Positions 18,944 to 28,059 of a stretch of 64,000 nt of DNA are shown in pieces; the first letter of the stretch is position 1, and every line of letters starts with the position of its first letter. Below the pieces are notes generated by a model. That model saw only the letters and a program-made list of their open reading frames with translations. It searched no databases and was not told the origin of the DNA. Made by a program: the position numbers and the translations under genes. Source of the stretch: Kluyvera genomosp. 1 (GTDB taxonomy: Bacteria; Pseudomonadota; Gammaproteobacteria; Enterobacterales; Enterobacteriaceae); NCBI RefSeq assembly GCF_001266615.1, contig NZ_LGHZ01000032.1, positions 1-64,000 on the forward strand, given 5' to 3'.

Positions 18944-19798
18944 ATGGCGATTCCAAAACTACAGGGCTACGCGCTGCCAACCGCGCTGGATCTTCCAGAA
19001 AACAAGGTGAACTGGGCATTTGAACCGGCGCGTGCGGCGCTGCTGATTCATGATATGCAGGAATATTTCCTCAACTTCTGGGGCGATGACAGCGAGATGA
19101 TGGAGACGGTGGTCGCCAACATCGCCGCGCTGCGTGATTTCTGCAAAAAGAACGGCATTCCGGTTTATTACACCGCGCAGCCAAAAGAGCAGAGCGATGA
19201 AGACCGTGCGCTGCTGAATGACATGTGGGGGCCGGGGCTGACCCGTTCGCCTGAGCAGCAGCGAGTGGTTGCCGCACTGGCACCGGACGAAGCGGATACC
19301 GTGCTGGTGAAATGGCGCTACAGCGCGTTTCATCGCTCACCGCTGGAGCAGATGCTCAAAGAAAGCGGACGCGACCAGCTGATCATTACCGGCGTGTACG
19401 CGCATATCGGCTGCATGACGACCGCAACAGACGCGTTTATGCGCGATATTAAACCGTTCTTCGTCGCCGATGCTCTGGCGGACTTTAGCCGTGATGAGCA
19501 CCTGATGTCGCTGAAATACGTGGCCGGCCGCAGTGGCCGCGTGGTGATGACCGATGAACTGCTACCGTCCATTCCCGCCAGCAAAGATGCGCTGCGCGCG
19601 CTGGTGCTGCCGCTGCTGGATGAATCCGACGAACCGCTCGATGACGACAATTTGATTGATTACGGTCTCGACTCGGTCCGCATGATGGCGCTGGCCGCTC
19701 GCTGGCGCAAAGCGCACGGCGATATCGACTTCGTGATGCTGGCGAAAAATCCAAGCATCGATGCCTGGTGGGCACTGCTTTCCCGCGAGGTGAAATAA
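18944..19798 (+). CDS. entB: Isochorismatase / aryl carrier protein EntB
   Basis: This bifunctional enzyme has an N-terminal isochorismatase domain that makes 2,3-dihydro-2,3-dihydroxybenzoate and a C-terminal aryl carrier domain that holds activated dihydroxybenzoate for EntF. In the 284-residue protein the catalytic Asp lies in LIHDMQEYF near residue 37, and the YAHIGCMTTATDAF loop carries the active-site region. The carrier motif YGLDSVR has the phosphopantetheine Ser at 244, the EntD target. It lies 12 bases after entE and its TAA overlaps the entA ATG by one base. Confidence 0.97.
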   Translation: MAIPKLQGYALPTALDLPENKVNWAFEPARAALLIHDMQEYFLNFWGDDSEMMETVVANIAALRDFCKKNGIPVYYTAQPKEQSDEDRALLNDMWGPGLTRSPEQQRVVAALAPDEADTVLVKWRYSAFHRSPLEQMLKESGRDQLIITGVYAHIGCMTTATDAFMRDIKPFFVADALADFSRDEHLMSLKYVAGRSGRVVMTDELLPSIPASKDALRALVLPLLDESDEPLDDDNLIDYGLDSVRMMALAARWRKAHGDIDFVMLAKNPSIDAWWALLSREVK

Positions 19799-20553
19799 TG
19801 GCCGGTCTGGATTTTAACGGCCAGACCGTGTGGGTCACCGGGGCTGGAAAAGGGATCGGTCACGCTACTGCGCTGGCATTTGTAGAGGCGGGGGCGACGG
19901 TCACCGGTTTTGACCTCGCGTTTGACGGCGGAGCATATCCGTTTACTACCGAGGTGCTCGACGTGGCGGATGCACAGCAGGTGGCGCAGGTATGCGAGCG
20001 TTTGCTGGCGAAGACCGAGCGACTCGACGTGCTGGTCAACGCTGCCGGGATTTTACGCATGGGGGCGACGGATGATTTGAGCCTTGCCGACTGGCAGCAG
20101 ACCTTCGCGGTCAACGTCGGCGGCGCATTTAACCTGTTCCAGCAGACGATGGCGCAGTTTCGCCGTCAGCAGGGCGGAGCGATTGTGACCGTGGCTTCTG
20201 ATGCGGCGCACACGCCGCGCATCGGCATGAGCGCCTATGGTGCCTCAAAAGCGGCGCTGAAAAGCCTGGCGCTGACGGTCGGTCTGGAGCTGGCGAGCGC
20301 CGGGGTACGCTGCAATATTGTTTCACCGGGGTCCACCGACACCGATATGCAGCGCGTGCTGTGGGTCAGTGATGACGCTGAACAGCAGCGAATTCGCGGT
20401 TTTGCTGAACAGTTCAAACTGGGTATTCCGCTGGGTAAAATCGCTCGTCCGCAAGAGATCGCCAATACCATTTTGTTCCTCGCATCCAGTAGTGCCAGCC
20501 ATATCACGCTACAGGACATTGTCGTGGACGGCGGTTCCACGCTGGGGGCTTAA
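19798..20553 (+). CDS. entA: 2,3-dihydro-2,3-dihydroxybenzoate dehydrogenase EntA
   Basis: This NAD-dependent short-chain dehydrogenase oxidises the EntB product to 2,3-dihydroxybenzoate. In the 251-residue protein the cofactor loop is TGAGKGIG (14-21), the structural NAAG motif is [10 protein letters not shown], and the catalytic YxxxK is in [11 protein letters not shown]. The ATG at 19798 overlaps the entB stop (TAATG), and an upstream in-frame ATG at 19768 lies inside entB. The C-terminal [11 protein letters not shown] matches E. coli EntA. Confidence 0.97.
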   Translation: MAGLDFNGQTVWVTGAGKGIGHATALAFVEAGATVTGFDLAFDGGAYPFTTEVLDVADAQQVAQVCERLLAKTERLDVLVNAAGILRMGATDDLSLADWQQTFAVNVGGAFNLFQQTMAQFRRQQGGAIVTVASDAAHTPRIGMSAYGASKAALKSLALTVGLELASAGVRCNIVSPGSTDTDMQRVLWVSDDAEQQRIRGFAEQFKLGIPLGKIARPQEIANTILFLASSSASHITLQDIVVDGGSTLGA

Positions 20554-20554
20554 G

Positions 20555-20968
20555 ATGATTTGGAAACGTCCTTTGACGCTTGAGGAGCTGAACGCGACCA
20601 GTAATAACACCATGGTCGCGCATTTGGGAATCGTCTACACCCATATCGGTGATGACAGCCTTGAAGCCGTGATGCCGGTAGACGGTCGCACCCATCAACC
20701 GTTTGGCCTGCTGCACGGCGGTGCGTCGGCGGCGCTGGCGGAGACGCTGGGTTCGATGGCCGGTTTTCTGATGACCCGCGAAGGCCAGTGCGTGGTGGGG
20801 ACAGAGCTTAATGCATCGCACCATCGCCCGGTATCGCAGGGACAGGTGCGGGCGGTCTGCCAGCCGCTGCATCTTGGCCGCCAAAGTCAGAGCTGGGAAA
20901 TTGTGGTATTTGATGAGCAGGGACGGCGCTGCTGCACCTGTCGATTAGGTACTGCAGTATTGGGTTAA
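20555..20968 (+). CDS. entH: Proofreading thioesterase EntH (YbdB)
   Basis: This hotdog-fold thioesterase clears wrongly loaded aryl groups from the EntB carrier domain, keeping enterobactin assembly moving. The 137-residue protein has the PaaI/EntH motif [20 protein letters not shown], with the HGG and the acidic Glu. The ATG at 20555 begins one base after the entA stop, typical of the E. coli operon end. A long upstream in-frame extension lies inside entA and is ignored. Confidence 0.95.
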   Translation: MIWKRPLTLEELNATSNNTMVAHLGIVYTHIGDDSLEAVMPVDGRTHQPFGLLHGGASAALAETLGSMAGFLMTREGQCVVGTELNASHHRPVSQGQVRAVCQPLHLGRQSQSWEIVVFDEQGRRCCTCRLGTAVLG

Positions 20969-20988
20969 GCACCCAAACGATTCGAGAA

Positions 20989-21021
20989 GGATGGCGATGC
21001 GACATCAGCGCTACGCCATCC
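20989..21021. repeat. Hairpin after entH
   Basis: GGATGGCG (20989-20996) and CGCCATCC (21014-21021) form an 8-bp stem with a 17-nt loop just after the ent operon. There is no T-tract. It may protect the 3' end of the entCEBAH transcript or act with Rho. The rest of 20969-21230 is the cstA upstream region. Confidence 0.45.
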
Positions 21022-21114
21022 GTCACGACCTACCGTGCTTTCATATCATGAGCAGTTCACCCTTTTCCCTCGCATATTCAGCCATTTTCCGCCGTTAAGT
21101 GATCCCGTTAACAA

Positions 21115-21130
21115 TGTGATGTAAATGTCA
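21115..21130 (+). promoter_or_regulatory. Possible CRP site upstream of cstA
   Basis: TGTGATGTAAATGTCA has a perfect left CRP half-site (TGTGA) and a poor right half. E. coli cstA is a CRP-dependent carbon-starvation gene, and the site lies about 100 bases upstream of the start. Weak evidence by sequence alone. Confidence 0.35.
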
Positions 21131-21230
21131 GGTTCCGTTCCTGTTCATATCGGTTTCAAGGATGTTAAATCAGAGGTGTTGCTATGGACACAAAATGTAA
21201 CATCCTCTGCTACCGATACGGACAATAACT

Positions 21231-23336
21231 ATGAACAATTCAGGGAAATACCTTATATGGGCATTGATCTCCATTGTTGGAGCCTTTGCCCTGGGCTATA
21301 TCGCCCTTAATCGTGGCGAACAGATAAATGCCTTATGGATAGTCGTGGCGGCGGTTTGCGTGTATCTCATCGCTTACCGTTTTTACGGCCTCTATATTGC
21401 GAAAAACGTGCTGCAGGTTGACCCAACGCGTATGACGCCAGCTGTGCGCCATAACGATGGTCTTGACTATGTACCAACGGATAAGAAAGTGCTGTTTGGC
21501 CACCACTTCGCGGCGATTGCCGGGGCTGGCCCGCTGGTGGGGCCGGTGCTGGCGGCGCAAATGGGTTATCTGCCGGGCATGATCTGGCTGCTGGCCGGGG
21601 TGGTGCTGGCGGGGGCGGTACAGGACTTTATGGTGCTGTTCGTCTCGACCCGTCGTGACGGCCGCTCTCTGGGCGAACTGGTCAAAGAAGAGATGGGACC
21701 GACCGCTGGCGTGATTGCGCTGATTGCCACCTTTATGATTATGGTGATCATTCTGGCGGTGCTGGCCATGATCGTGGTGAAAGCGCTGACCCACAGCCCG
21801 TGGGGCACCTACACCGTGGCCTTTACCATCCCGCTGGCGCTGTTTATGGGGATCTACATTCGCTATCTGCGTCCTGGGCGTATCGGTGAGGTGTCGGTTA
21901 TCGGCCTGGTGCTGCTGGTGTTTGCGATTATTTCTGGCGGCTGGGTAGCGGCAAGTGAAACCTGGGCCCCGTGGTTTGACTATACCGGCGTACAGCTGAC
22001 CTGGATGCTGGTGGGCTACGGCTTTGTGGCCTCCGTTCTGCCCGTGTGGCTGCTGCTGGCACCGCGTGACTACCTCTCAACCTTCCTGAAAATCGGTACC
22101 ATTGTCGGGCTGGCGATTGGTATTTTGATTATGCGCCCAACCCTCACCATGCCAGCGCTGACGAAATTCGTCGACGGCACTGGCCCAGTGTGGACGGGCG
22201 ATCTGTTCCCGTTCCTGTTTATCACCATTGCCTGCGGCGCGGTATCAGGCTTCCACGCGCTGATCTCTTCCGGTACCACGCCGAAGATGCTGGCAAACGA
22301 AGGCCAGGCCTGCTTCATCGGCTACGGCGGCATGTTAATGGAATCCTTCGTCGCCATTATGGCACTGGTTTCTGCCTGTATTATCGATCCGGGCGTTTAC
22401 TTTGCGATGAACAGCCCGATGGCAATGCTGGCACCTGCGGGTACCGCAGACGTGGTCGCTTCTGCCGCGCAGGTGGTGAGCAGCTGGGGCTTTGCGGTTA
22501 CGCCGGACCTGCTGCATCAGATTGCCAATGAAGTGGGTGAGCAGTCGATCATCTCGCGCGCGGGCGGTGCGCCAACGCTGGCAGTGGGGATGGCCTACAT
22601 TCTTCACGGTGCGCTGGGCGGCCTGATGGATGTCTCCTTCTGGTATCACTTCGCTATTCTGTTTGAAGCGCTGTTTATCCTGACGGCGGTGGACGCCGGT
22701 ACCCGCGCAGCGCGCTTTATGCTGCAGGACCTGCTGGGCGTTATCAATCCGGGGCTCAAGCGTACCGATTCGCTGCCGGCGAACCTGCTGGCAACGGCGC
22801 TGTGTGTGCTGGCCTGGGGCTACTTCCTGCATCAAGGGGTTGTTGACCCGCTGGGTGGTATCAACACCCTGTGGCCGTTGTTCGGTATTGCGAACCAGAT
22901 GCTGGCAGGTATGGCATTGATGCTCTGTGCGGTGGTACTGTTTAAAATGAAACGTCAGCGTTATGCGTGGGTGGCCCTGGTGCCAACGGCGTGGCTGCTG
23001 ATTTGTACGCTAGTGGCGGGTTGGCAGAAGTCGTTTAGCGCCGATACCAAAGTGGGCTTCCTGGCCATTGCCAATAAGTTCCAGGCGATGATCGACAGCG
23101 GCAATATTCCTCCGCAGTACACCGAATCACAGCTGTCGCAGCTGGTATTTAACAACCGTCTTGATGCCGGTCTCACCATCTTCTTCATGGTGGTGGTTGT
23201 GGTGCTGGCGGTGTTCTCTATCAAAACCGCACTGGCGGCTCTGAAAGAGGACAAACCAACGGCGAAAGAGACCCCGTATGAGCCAATGCCGGCCGATGCG
23301 GAGAATCTGGTTGCTATGGCGAAACGCGCACATTAA
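21231..23336 (+). CDS. cstA: Pyruvate/peptide transporter CstA
   Basis: CstA is an inner-membrane carbon-starvation protein of 701 residues with many hydrophobic segments. In E. coli it and its paralogue BtsT take up pyruvate; a role in peptide use was proposed earlier. Conserved segments include VRHNDGLDYVPTDKKVLFGHHFAAIAGAGPLVGPVLAAQ (split over 70-110) and SGFHALISSGTTPK near 340. Followed by ybdD, its usual partner, with a hairpin in the gap. Confidence 0.95.
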   Translation: MNNSGKYLIWALISIVGAFALGYIALNRGEQINALWIVVAAVCVYLIAYRFYGLYIAKNVLQVDPTRMTPAVRHNDGLDYVPTDKKVLFGHHFAAIAGAGPLVGPVLAAQMGYLPGMIWLLAGVVLAGAVQDFMVLFVSTRRDGRSLGELVKEEMGPTAGVIALIATFMIMVIILAVLAMIVVKALTHSPWGTYTVAFTIPLALFMGIYIRYLRPGRIGEVSVIGLVLLVFAIISGGWVAASETWAPWFDYTGVQLTWMLVGYGFVASVLPVWLLLAPRDYLSTFLKIGTIVGLAIGILIMRPTLTMPALTKFVDGTGPVWTGDLFPFLFITIACGAVSGFHALISSGTTPKMLANEGQACFIGYGGMLMESFVAIMALVSACIIDPGVYFAMNSPMAMLAPAGTADVVASAAQVVSSWGFAVTPDLLHQIANEVGEQSIISRAGGAPTLAVGMAYILHGALGGLMDVSFWYHFAILFEALFILTAVDAGTRAARFMLQDLLGVINPGLKRTDSLPANLLATALCVLAWGYFLHQGVVDPLGGINTLWPLFGIANQMLAGMALMLCAVVLFKMKRQRYAWVALVPTAWLLICTLVAGWQKSFSADTKVGFLAIANKFQAMIDSGNIPPQYTESQLSQLVFNNRLDAGLTIFFMVVVVVLAVFSIKTALAALKEDKPTAKETPYEPMPADAENLVAMAKRAH

Positions 23337-23347
23337 TGTCATCCGTA

Positions 23348-23374
23348 GCCCGGTCTCGTGATGCGAGGCCGGGT
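23348..23374 (+). repeat. Hairpin in the cstA-ybdD gap
   Basis: A stem of CCCGG-CTCG with GCGAG-CCGGG around a TGAT loop lies directly between cstA and the ybdD ribosome site. It may set differential expression of the two genes by blocking 3' decay or attenuating read-through. There is no T-run long enough for a strong terminator. Confidence 0.45.
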
Positions 23375-23394
23375 TAATTTAAAAGGAAAAAGCC

Positions 23395-23592
23395 ATGTTC
23401 GATACTCTTTCTAAAGCCGGGAAGTACCTCGGTCAGGCGGCAAAGATGATGATCGGTGTGCCGGACTACGACAACTATGTCGAACATATGCGTATTAACC
23501 ATCCCGATCAGACGCCGATGACCTATGAAGCTTTTTTCCGCGATCGCCAGGATGCGCGTTACGGTGGAAAAGGGGGGGCTAAATGCTGTTAA
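23395..23592 (+). CDS. ybdD: YbdD/YjiX family small protein
   Basis: This 65-residue cytoplasmic protein follows cstA, as its homologue yjiX follows btsT in E. coli. Conserved features are the [22 protein letters not shown] segment and the C-terminal [17 protein letters not shown], ending in two Cys. The biochemical role is not known; constant pairing with pyruvate transporters suggests an accessory function for uptake. A good AAAGGA site precedes the ATG. Confidence 0.93.
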   Translation: MFDTLSKAGKYLGQAAKMMIGVPDYDNYVEHMRINHPDQTPMTYEAFFRDRQDARYGGKGGAKCC

Positions 23593-23682
23593 TGGATTTA
23601 GACATCTAAACGTCTTGATTGCCAAGTCCGCTCGCCGTGTTATATTGCTGTTAACACTGGTTCAACGAGCGGCAGATAACGA

Positions 23683-24843
23683 ATGACAACAAAGCAACTC
23701 ATCCCTCAGAGCAAACTTCCCAATCTCGGTACCACCATTTTCACCCAAATGAGTGCGCTAGCCCAGCAGCATCAGGCTATCAATCTCTCTCAGGGATTCC
23801 CGGATTTCGACGGTCCGAGCTATCTTCAGGCGCGTCTGGCACACCATGTGGCTAGCGGAGCGAATCAGTATGCACCGATGACCGGTGCGCTGGCGCTACG
23901 CGAAGCTATCGCGGAGAAAACCGCCGCACTGTATGGCCATATGCCGGATGTGAACAGCGACATTACGGTTACCGCAGGGGCGACCGAAGCGCTGTATGCG
24001 GCAATTACCGCGTTAGTGCGGGAAGGTGATGAGGTTATCTGTTTTGATCCCAGCTACGATAGCTATGCGCCAGCAGTCGAGCTTTCTGGCGGTATCGTGA
24101 AGCGTATTGCCCTACAGCCGCCTCATTTCCGTGTCGATTGGCAGGCGTTTGCCGCACAGTTAAGCGATAAAACCCGGCTGGTTATTCTCAACACGCCGCA
24201 TAATCCCTCGGCGACAGTGTGGCAGAAGGCCGATTTTGCGGCGCTGTGGCAGGCAATTGCCGAACGCGAAATCTATGTGGTGAGTGATGAAGTATATGAA
24301 CACATCTGTTTTGCTGAAGAAGGCCATGCTAGCGTGCTGGCGCATCCGGAGCTGCGCCAACGGTCGGTAGCCGTTTCGTCGTTTGGTAAAACCTATCATA
24401 TGACCGGCTGGAAAGTGGGTTACTGCGTAGCGCCGGCAGCGATTAGCGCCGAGCTTCGCAAAGTGCACCAGTATCTGACTTTTGCCGTCAATACTCCGGC
24501 GCAGCTGGCGTTGGCTGATATGCTGCGCGCCGAACCCGAACATTATCGGGAACTGCCGAATTTTTACCGTGCGCGACGCGATCTGTTTATTGATGCATTA
24601 AGCCAGAGTCGATTGAAACTGCTGCCCTGCGAAGGCACTTACTTCCTGCTGGCCGACTACAGCGAGATCTCAAATCTTGATGATGTAAGTTTCTGCCAGT
24701 GGCTGACCACAGAGGTTGGCGTGGCGGCGATACCACTATCGGTATTTTGTGCCGATCCTTTCCCTCACAAGCTCATTCGCCTGTGCTTTGCCAAGCAGGA
24801 GTCAACTCTGCTGGCTGCCGCCGAGCGGCTGTGTCAGCTGTAG
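23683..24843 (+). CDS. ybdL: Methionine aminotransferase YbdL
   Basis: This class I/II PLP-dependent aminotransferase is 386 residues long. The E. coli enzyme prefers methionine, and also histidine and phenylalanine, with keto-acid acceptors. Motifs are NLSQGFPDFDGP at the N-terminus, NTPHNPSATVW near 170, SDEVYEHICF near 204, and the PLP Lys in SSFGKTYHMTGWK at about residue 236. In E. coli, ybdH lies between ybdD and ybdL; here the gap is 90 bases and ybdH is absent. Convergent with ybdM, stop next to stop. Confidence 0.94.
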   Translation: MTTKQLIPQSKLPNLGTTIFTQMSALAQQHQAINLSQGFPDFDGPSYLQARLAHHVASGANQYAPMTGALALREAIAEKTAALYGHMPDVNSDITVTAGATEALYAAITALVREGDEVICFDPSYDSYAPAVELSGGIVKRIALQPPHFRVDWQAFAAQLSDKTRLVILNTPHNPSATVWQKADFAALWQAIAEREIYVVSDEVYEHICFAEEGHASVLAHPELRQRSVAVSSFGKTYHMTGWKVGYCVAPAAISAELRKVHQYLTFAVNTPAQLALADMLRAEPEHYRELPNFYRARRDLFIDALSQSRLKLLPCEGTYFLLADYSEISNLDDVSFCQWLTTEVGVAAIPLSVFCADPFPHKLIRLCFAKQESTLLAAAERLCQL

Positions 24844-25470
24844 CTATTTAACTGTCCAGGCCTGTGAGAACTGGCGATGGCCAAACATTTCGCACAGGCC
24901 GTTAATCTGCTTCAACCGCAATACTTCGTCAGCGTCCATTCCCAGTTCTTGCGCCATTTTCTCATCGCTCCAGCCAAGCTGGCTGAGCTCTCGTACAATT
25001 TCAGACATGGCGCTAATCTGGTGGCGACCACGGGCACGATTATGGCGAATGGTGGCCGCCATTCGGCTGGACAGCGAAGGGTCATGATGCGCAAGTGCAG
25101 TCACGGGTAAATAGCCATGAAAGCGCTTTTTTAACGCTGCTTTTGACTGGGACAGCAGATGCCGATGAAAGCCGTCGACGATTTCAAAGCTGCTGTCTTT
25201 TTTCTCAATCACCACGATGGGTTGAGTAAAACCATCGGTTTCCAGCGATTTTGTCAGCAGTCTTTTTTCCTGTGGTGCCATATTGTTGGGGTTGTAGCTA
25301 TTGGGGGAAACCTGTTCCTCTTTAACCCACAGTACGCAGTCAACGGGCTGATCGTTAAAGGGACTTTCTTCATGCAGCGCCTGACGGAACTGGTTCAGGG
25401 CGTTGATTTTTTCCTCAAGAGGGAGCGTTTGCAGATAGCGATGCAATTGCTCAATTAGTCGTTGTCGCAT
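24844..25470 (-). CDS. ybdM: ParB/Srx-like protein YbdM (IbrB homologue)
   Basis: This 208-residue protein has a ParB/sulfiredoxin-like domain: VDCVLWVKEEQVSPNSYNPN, then DGFTQPIVVIE and the conserved VDGFHRHLL near 110. A helical DNA-binding-like region follows (ATIRHNRARGRHQISAMSEIV, then GWSDEKMAQELGMDADEVLRLKQI). It resembles E. coli YbdM and IbrB of immunoglobulin-binding E. coli strains; the molecular activity is unknown. The ATG at 25470 has a GGGGG site, whereas an in-frame start at 25482 lacks one. It overlaps the 3' end of ybdN by 16 bases, so the pair is co-translated. Confidence 0.9.
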   Translation of the reverse strand: MRQRLIEQLHRYLQTLPLEEKINALNQFRQALHEESPFNDQPVDCVLWVKEEQVSPNSYNPNNMAPQEKRLLTKSLETDGFTQPIVVIEKKDSSFEIVDGFHRHLLSQSKAALKKRFHGYLPVTALAHHDPSLSSRMAATIRHNRARGRHQISAMSEIVRELSQLGWSDEKMAQELGMDADEVLRLKQINGLCEMFGHRQFSQAWTVK

Positions 25471-26678
25471 AAGAGCCCCCATTGTTGGCGTTTTTGTTCC
25501 ATGCGTGTGCGATAGCGTTGATAGTGGCTGGTTTTGGTTGGGCTAAACGAGAGCATTCTGCACCAGTAATCATTGTTTAACAGCACCTTACAAATCCTCC
25601 TCCATGACGGTATATCTTTGGAACCCATATCTTTATCCTGGCTGTCAGGAATGCCTTCCCAACCCTGCTTTTGATACCAGCGGAGATAGACGGCAATTTT
25701 GTTGCGGTAGTGCTCTGCCGTGGCTTCCGGCATGCTTTGCAGCAAGAAATGAGCATAGCTTTGCCAGCTATGGTTTTGTGGTTTGTCTATTTTTCGATGG
25801 CCATAGAACTGATTGTCTTGCCCGGCATAAATACCGCCGCTGTGAACACCGCTCACTCGTTGACACATATCCGCCCAGCGCTCAGGCTCCAGAACGTGAT
25901 AGAGCCATAATCCCTGGCGCTGTTCGGGGCCAAACGGTTCGCAGATACGCATATAGCGCAGCGGGACGCCGGCCTGAAACATGAGGTTGTAAAGTGGGTT
26001 ATAAGGTAACTCGCTTCTGGCAAACCACGTCCAGATATCAGCCGTTTTCCAGTCGTAAATGGGATAGATGTACCAGGCGTGATTCCCCGGAGCAACGGTG
26101 GTCCACGGTTTATCATCAGCAAAACGGCGTTTGCGCTGGGAAGCAATAGTCAGGAAACGGTTGTAGGATTCATCGGCGCGAATACCGACCATGACCGCAG
26201 CCGGGCGTTGCCGGGAAAACCATTCGGCAAATTTCTGCACAAATATTTCGAAGGTGATACCCGGTTGATAAAAGGGGAAAAAATGAGGGTCGGTGATGGC
26301 ATATTCTGGCGGTTGCCGTACCCACTTTGCGCCTGGCTCCCAGCATTGCCATTCAGGCTTATACTGAGTCAATGCGTTTTGCGTCGTCAGGGGTAGCGCG
26401 ACCCAATAAAAATCCTCAATGATATCCTGATAGAGTGCGCGAAGCTTTTCACAGTGACTGATTGTGGATGAAAACTGTGCCTCCCAATCAATAAACAGTA
26501 CGCAGATTTTCTTATTCTTCTCCCGTGCCAGCTGCGCGGCTAAATGCAGCATGACGGTGGAGTCTTTGCCGCCTGAAAATGAAACACAAATGCGGGCGAA
26601 ATTGTCCAGCGTCCATGCAATACGATCGTATGCCGCTTCCAGCACTGATTGGGTTAGCGGGAGTTTGACCATGGACAT
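25455..26678 (-). CDS. ybdN: PAPS-reductase-like / DUF3440 protein YbdN (IbrA homologue)
   Basis: This 407-residue protein has an N-terminal PP-loop ATPase domain with CVSFSGGKDST (SGGKDS at 35-40), the signature of PAPS reductases and related sulphur-transfer or adenylating enzymes such as DndC. A C-terminal DUF3440-like region follows (YWCRMLSFSP near 380). It resembles E. coli YbdN and IbrA, which is paired with IbrB. Substrate and reaction are not known. It is the first gene of a ybdN-ybdM unit with 16 bases of overlap. Two in-frame ATGs lie at the start (MSM). The function may concern nucleotide or RNA modification, but that is inference. Confidence 0.9.
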   Translation of the reverse strand: MSMVKLPLTQSVLEAAYDRIAWTLDNFARICVSFSGGKDSTVMLHLAAQLAREKNKKICVLFIDWEAQFSSTISHCEKLRALYQDIIEDFYWVALPLTTQNALTQYKPEWQCWEPGAKWVRQPPEYAITDPHFFPFYQPGITFEIFVQKFAEWFSRQRPAAVMVGIRADESYNRFLTIASQRKRRFADDKPWTTVAPGNHAWYIYPIYDWKTADIWTWFARSELPYNPLYNLMFQAGVPLRYMRICEPFGPEQRQGLWLYHVLEPERWADMCQRVSGVHSGGIYAGQDNQFYGHRKIDKPQNHSWQSYAHFLLQSMPEATAEHYRNKIAVYLRWYQKQGWEGIPDSQDKDMGSKDIPSWRRICKVLLNNDYWCRMLSFSPTKTSHYQRYRTRMEQKRQQWGLLCDND

Positions 26679-26799
26679 CTGCTGGCCATCCTTGTTTCGA
26701 GTTTAGCAAATAGAATTAAAGATAATACAATAATAAGAATGTTAATAACGGCCATAAATAGTTATTTTCATCATAATTCAGCAAGCTTAAAAAGGATGG

Positions 26800-27714
26800 T
26801 TAGCCTCCGCCAGGCGAGTTCATGGACAGTTTACCTATTATTCTGGTGAATAATTCGGAGTTAAGCGAGGCTCGATTGTAGAGGGTGTAGACGCTTATCT
26901 CGGGTAACGACTCAGAAAGTGAAACCTCTTTTAATCGCAAAGAATCTTTTAACATTGTGAAATAAGAATAGGGCATGATTCCTATTAAATCAGTTTTGTG
27001 AATCGCGTTAATGATTGAGATGAAAGATGATGAACGGAAAGCGAATTTACGCTCGGCCCAGATGTTATCCGTATCGTACTGATACTGCTTTATCCACGGA
27101 TCTTGCACGTCATAGTGAGTGAATCTTTCCTTCAGTATTTCATCTAGAGAGGCGTAATTACCCAGCCGTGGGTGATCCTCTCTGCAGACGAGAACCACTT
27201 TAACATCAAGGAATTTTTCACAAACAAATGAGCGATTGTGAATTGCTGTGGTGGTGAAGATGATGTCTGCTTTGCGATAGTGAAGTAGGTTTTCTGCGCT
27301 ATCACCGGTCGTTGCAAAGTCATGGTATTCAATCTGCAGATCGGGCTCGGCCAATAGCGCATTCATAAAGTCAGCAAGCCGAGGAGTGAAGTTGAGCTCT
27401 GGACCGTAGATCACAAACTTTTTCTCCAGTTCAACATTGCCCATCATATTAATCGTCTGCTCTAGCTGATTAAGATTCTTTGACAGATGCTGGTGTAAAT
27501 TGGCGGCAACGGTCGTTGGGGTAATTCCTTTCCCCGAGCGGACAAAAAGAGGGTCGTTGAGCTGTGTACGCAGGCGCTGTAGAGATTGGCTGACAGCAGA
27601 AGGCGTAATAAAGAGCATTTCAGCCGCTTTACTGATGCTAAGATGCTGATAAATGCATTCAAAAATAACTAATAAGTTAAGATCAAATCGTTTCAGGTCA
27701 TAAAGATTTGCCAT
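26800..27714 (-). CDS. ybdO: LysR-type transcriptional regulator YbdO
   Basis: This 304-residue LysR regulator has an N-terminal winged helix-turn-helix (RFDLNLLVIFECIYQHLSISKAAEMLFITPSAVSQSLQRLR, split within residues 8-50), followed by a co-inducer domain. The N-terminus is nearly the same as that of E. coli YbdO (MANLYDLK-FDLNLLVIFECIYQHLSISKAAE). Targets cannot be read from the sequence. In E. coli it stands between ybdN and dsbG; here dsbG is absent and a structured spacer follows upstream. Confidence 0.92.
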   Translation of the reverse strand: MANLYDLKRFDLNLLVIFECIYQHLSISKAAEMLFITPSAVSQSLQRLRTQLNDPLFVRSGKGITPTTVAANLHQHLSKNLNQLEQTINMMGNVELEKKFVIYGPELNFTPRLADFMNALLAEPDLQIEYHDFATTGDSAENLLHYRKADIIFTTTAIHNRSFVCEKFLDVKVVLVCREDHPRLGNYASLDEILKERFTHYDVQDPWIKQYQYDTDNIWAERKFAFRSSSFISIINAIHKTDLIGIMPYSYFTMLKDSLRLKEVSLSESLPEISVYTLYNRASLNSELFTRIIGKLSMNSPGGG

Positions 27715-28059
27715 ATAGTATCCTTATATATCACAGGGGGGGGTATTTACTTCCCTTATCACTACAATCCGTGTATTCGTAAAACTTAAAAACATCTGAA
27801 ACCATGCTGAATATATATCAGGATATCCGTATTTATCTACCGTTAAATATCATTATGTGAACATTGATTAATTAAATATAATTTATTTTTTCAATGCATA
27901 ATGCTCAAAGTTAACTCTAGCTTATCATTAGCCTGACACATAGCTGGGTTCAGCATTTTTTCTTTATCCATGACATCAATCATTCCATCGCGGTAACCGA
28001 GCAGAGGAAAACGGAGGTAAAGAACGGTGCTGTATAGAAAAGCTCTGTAAAATCAGTGA

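Noticed and set aside
22335-22835. 166-codon frame opposite cstA
   Set aside because: Shadow of a conserved transporter; no start signal and low-complexity His/Gln composition.
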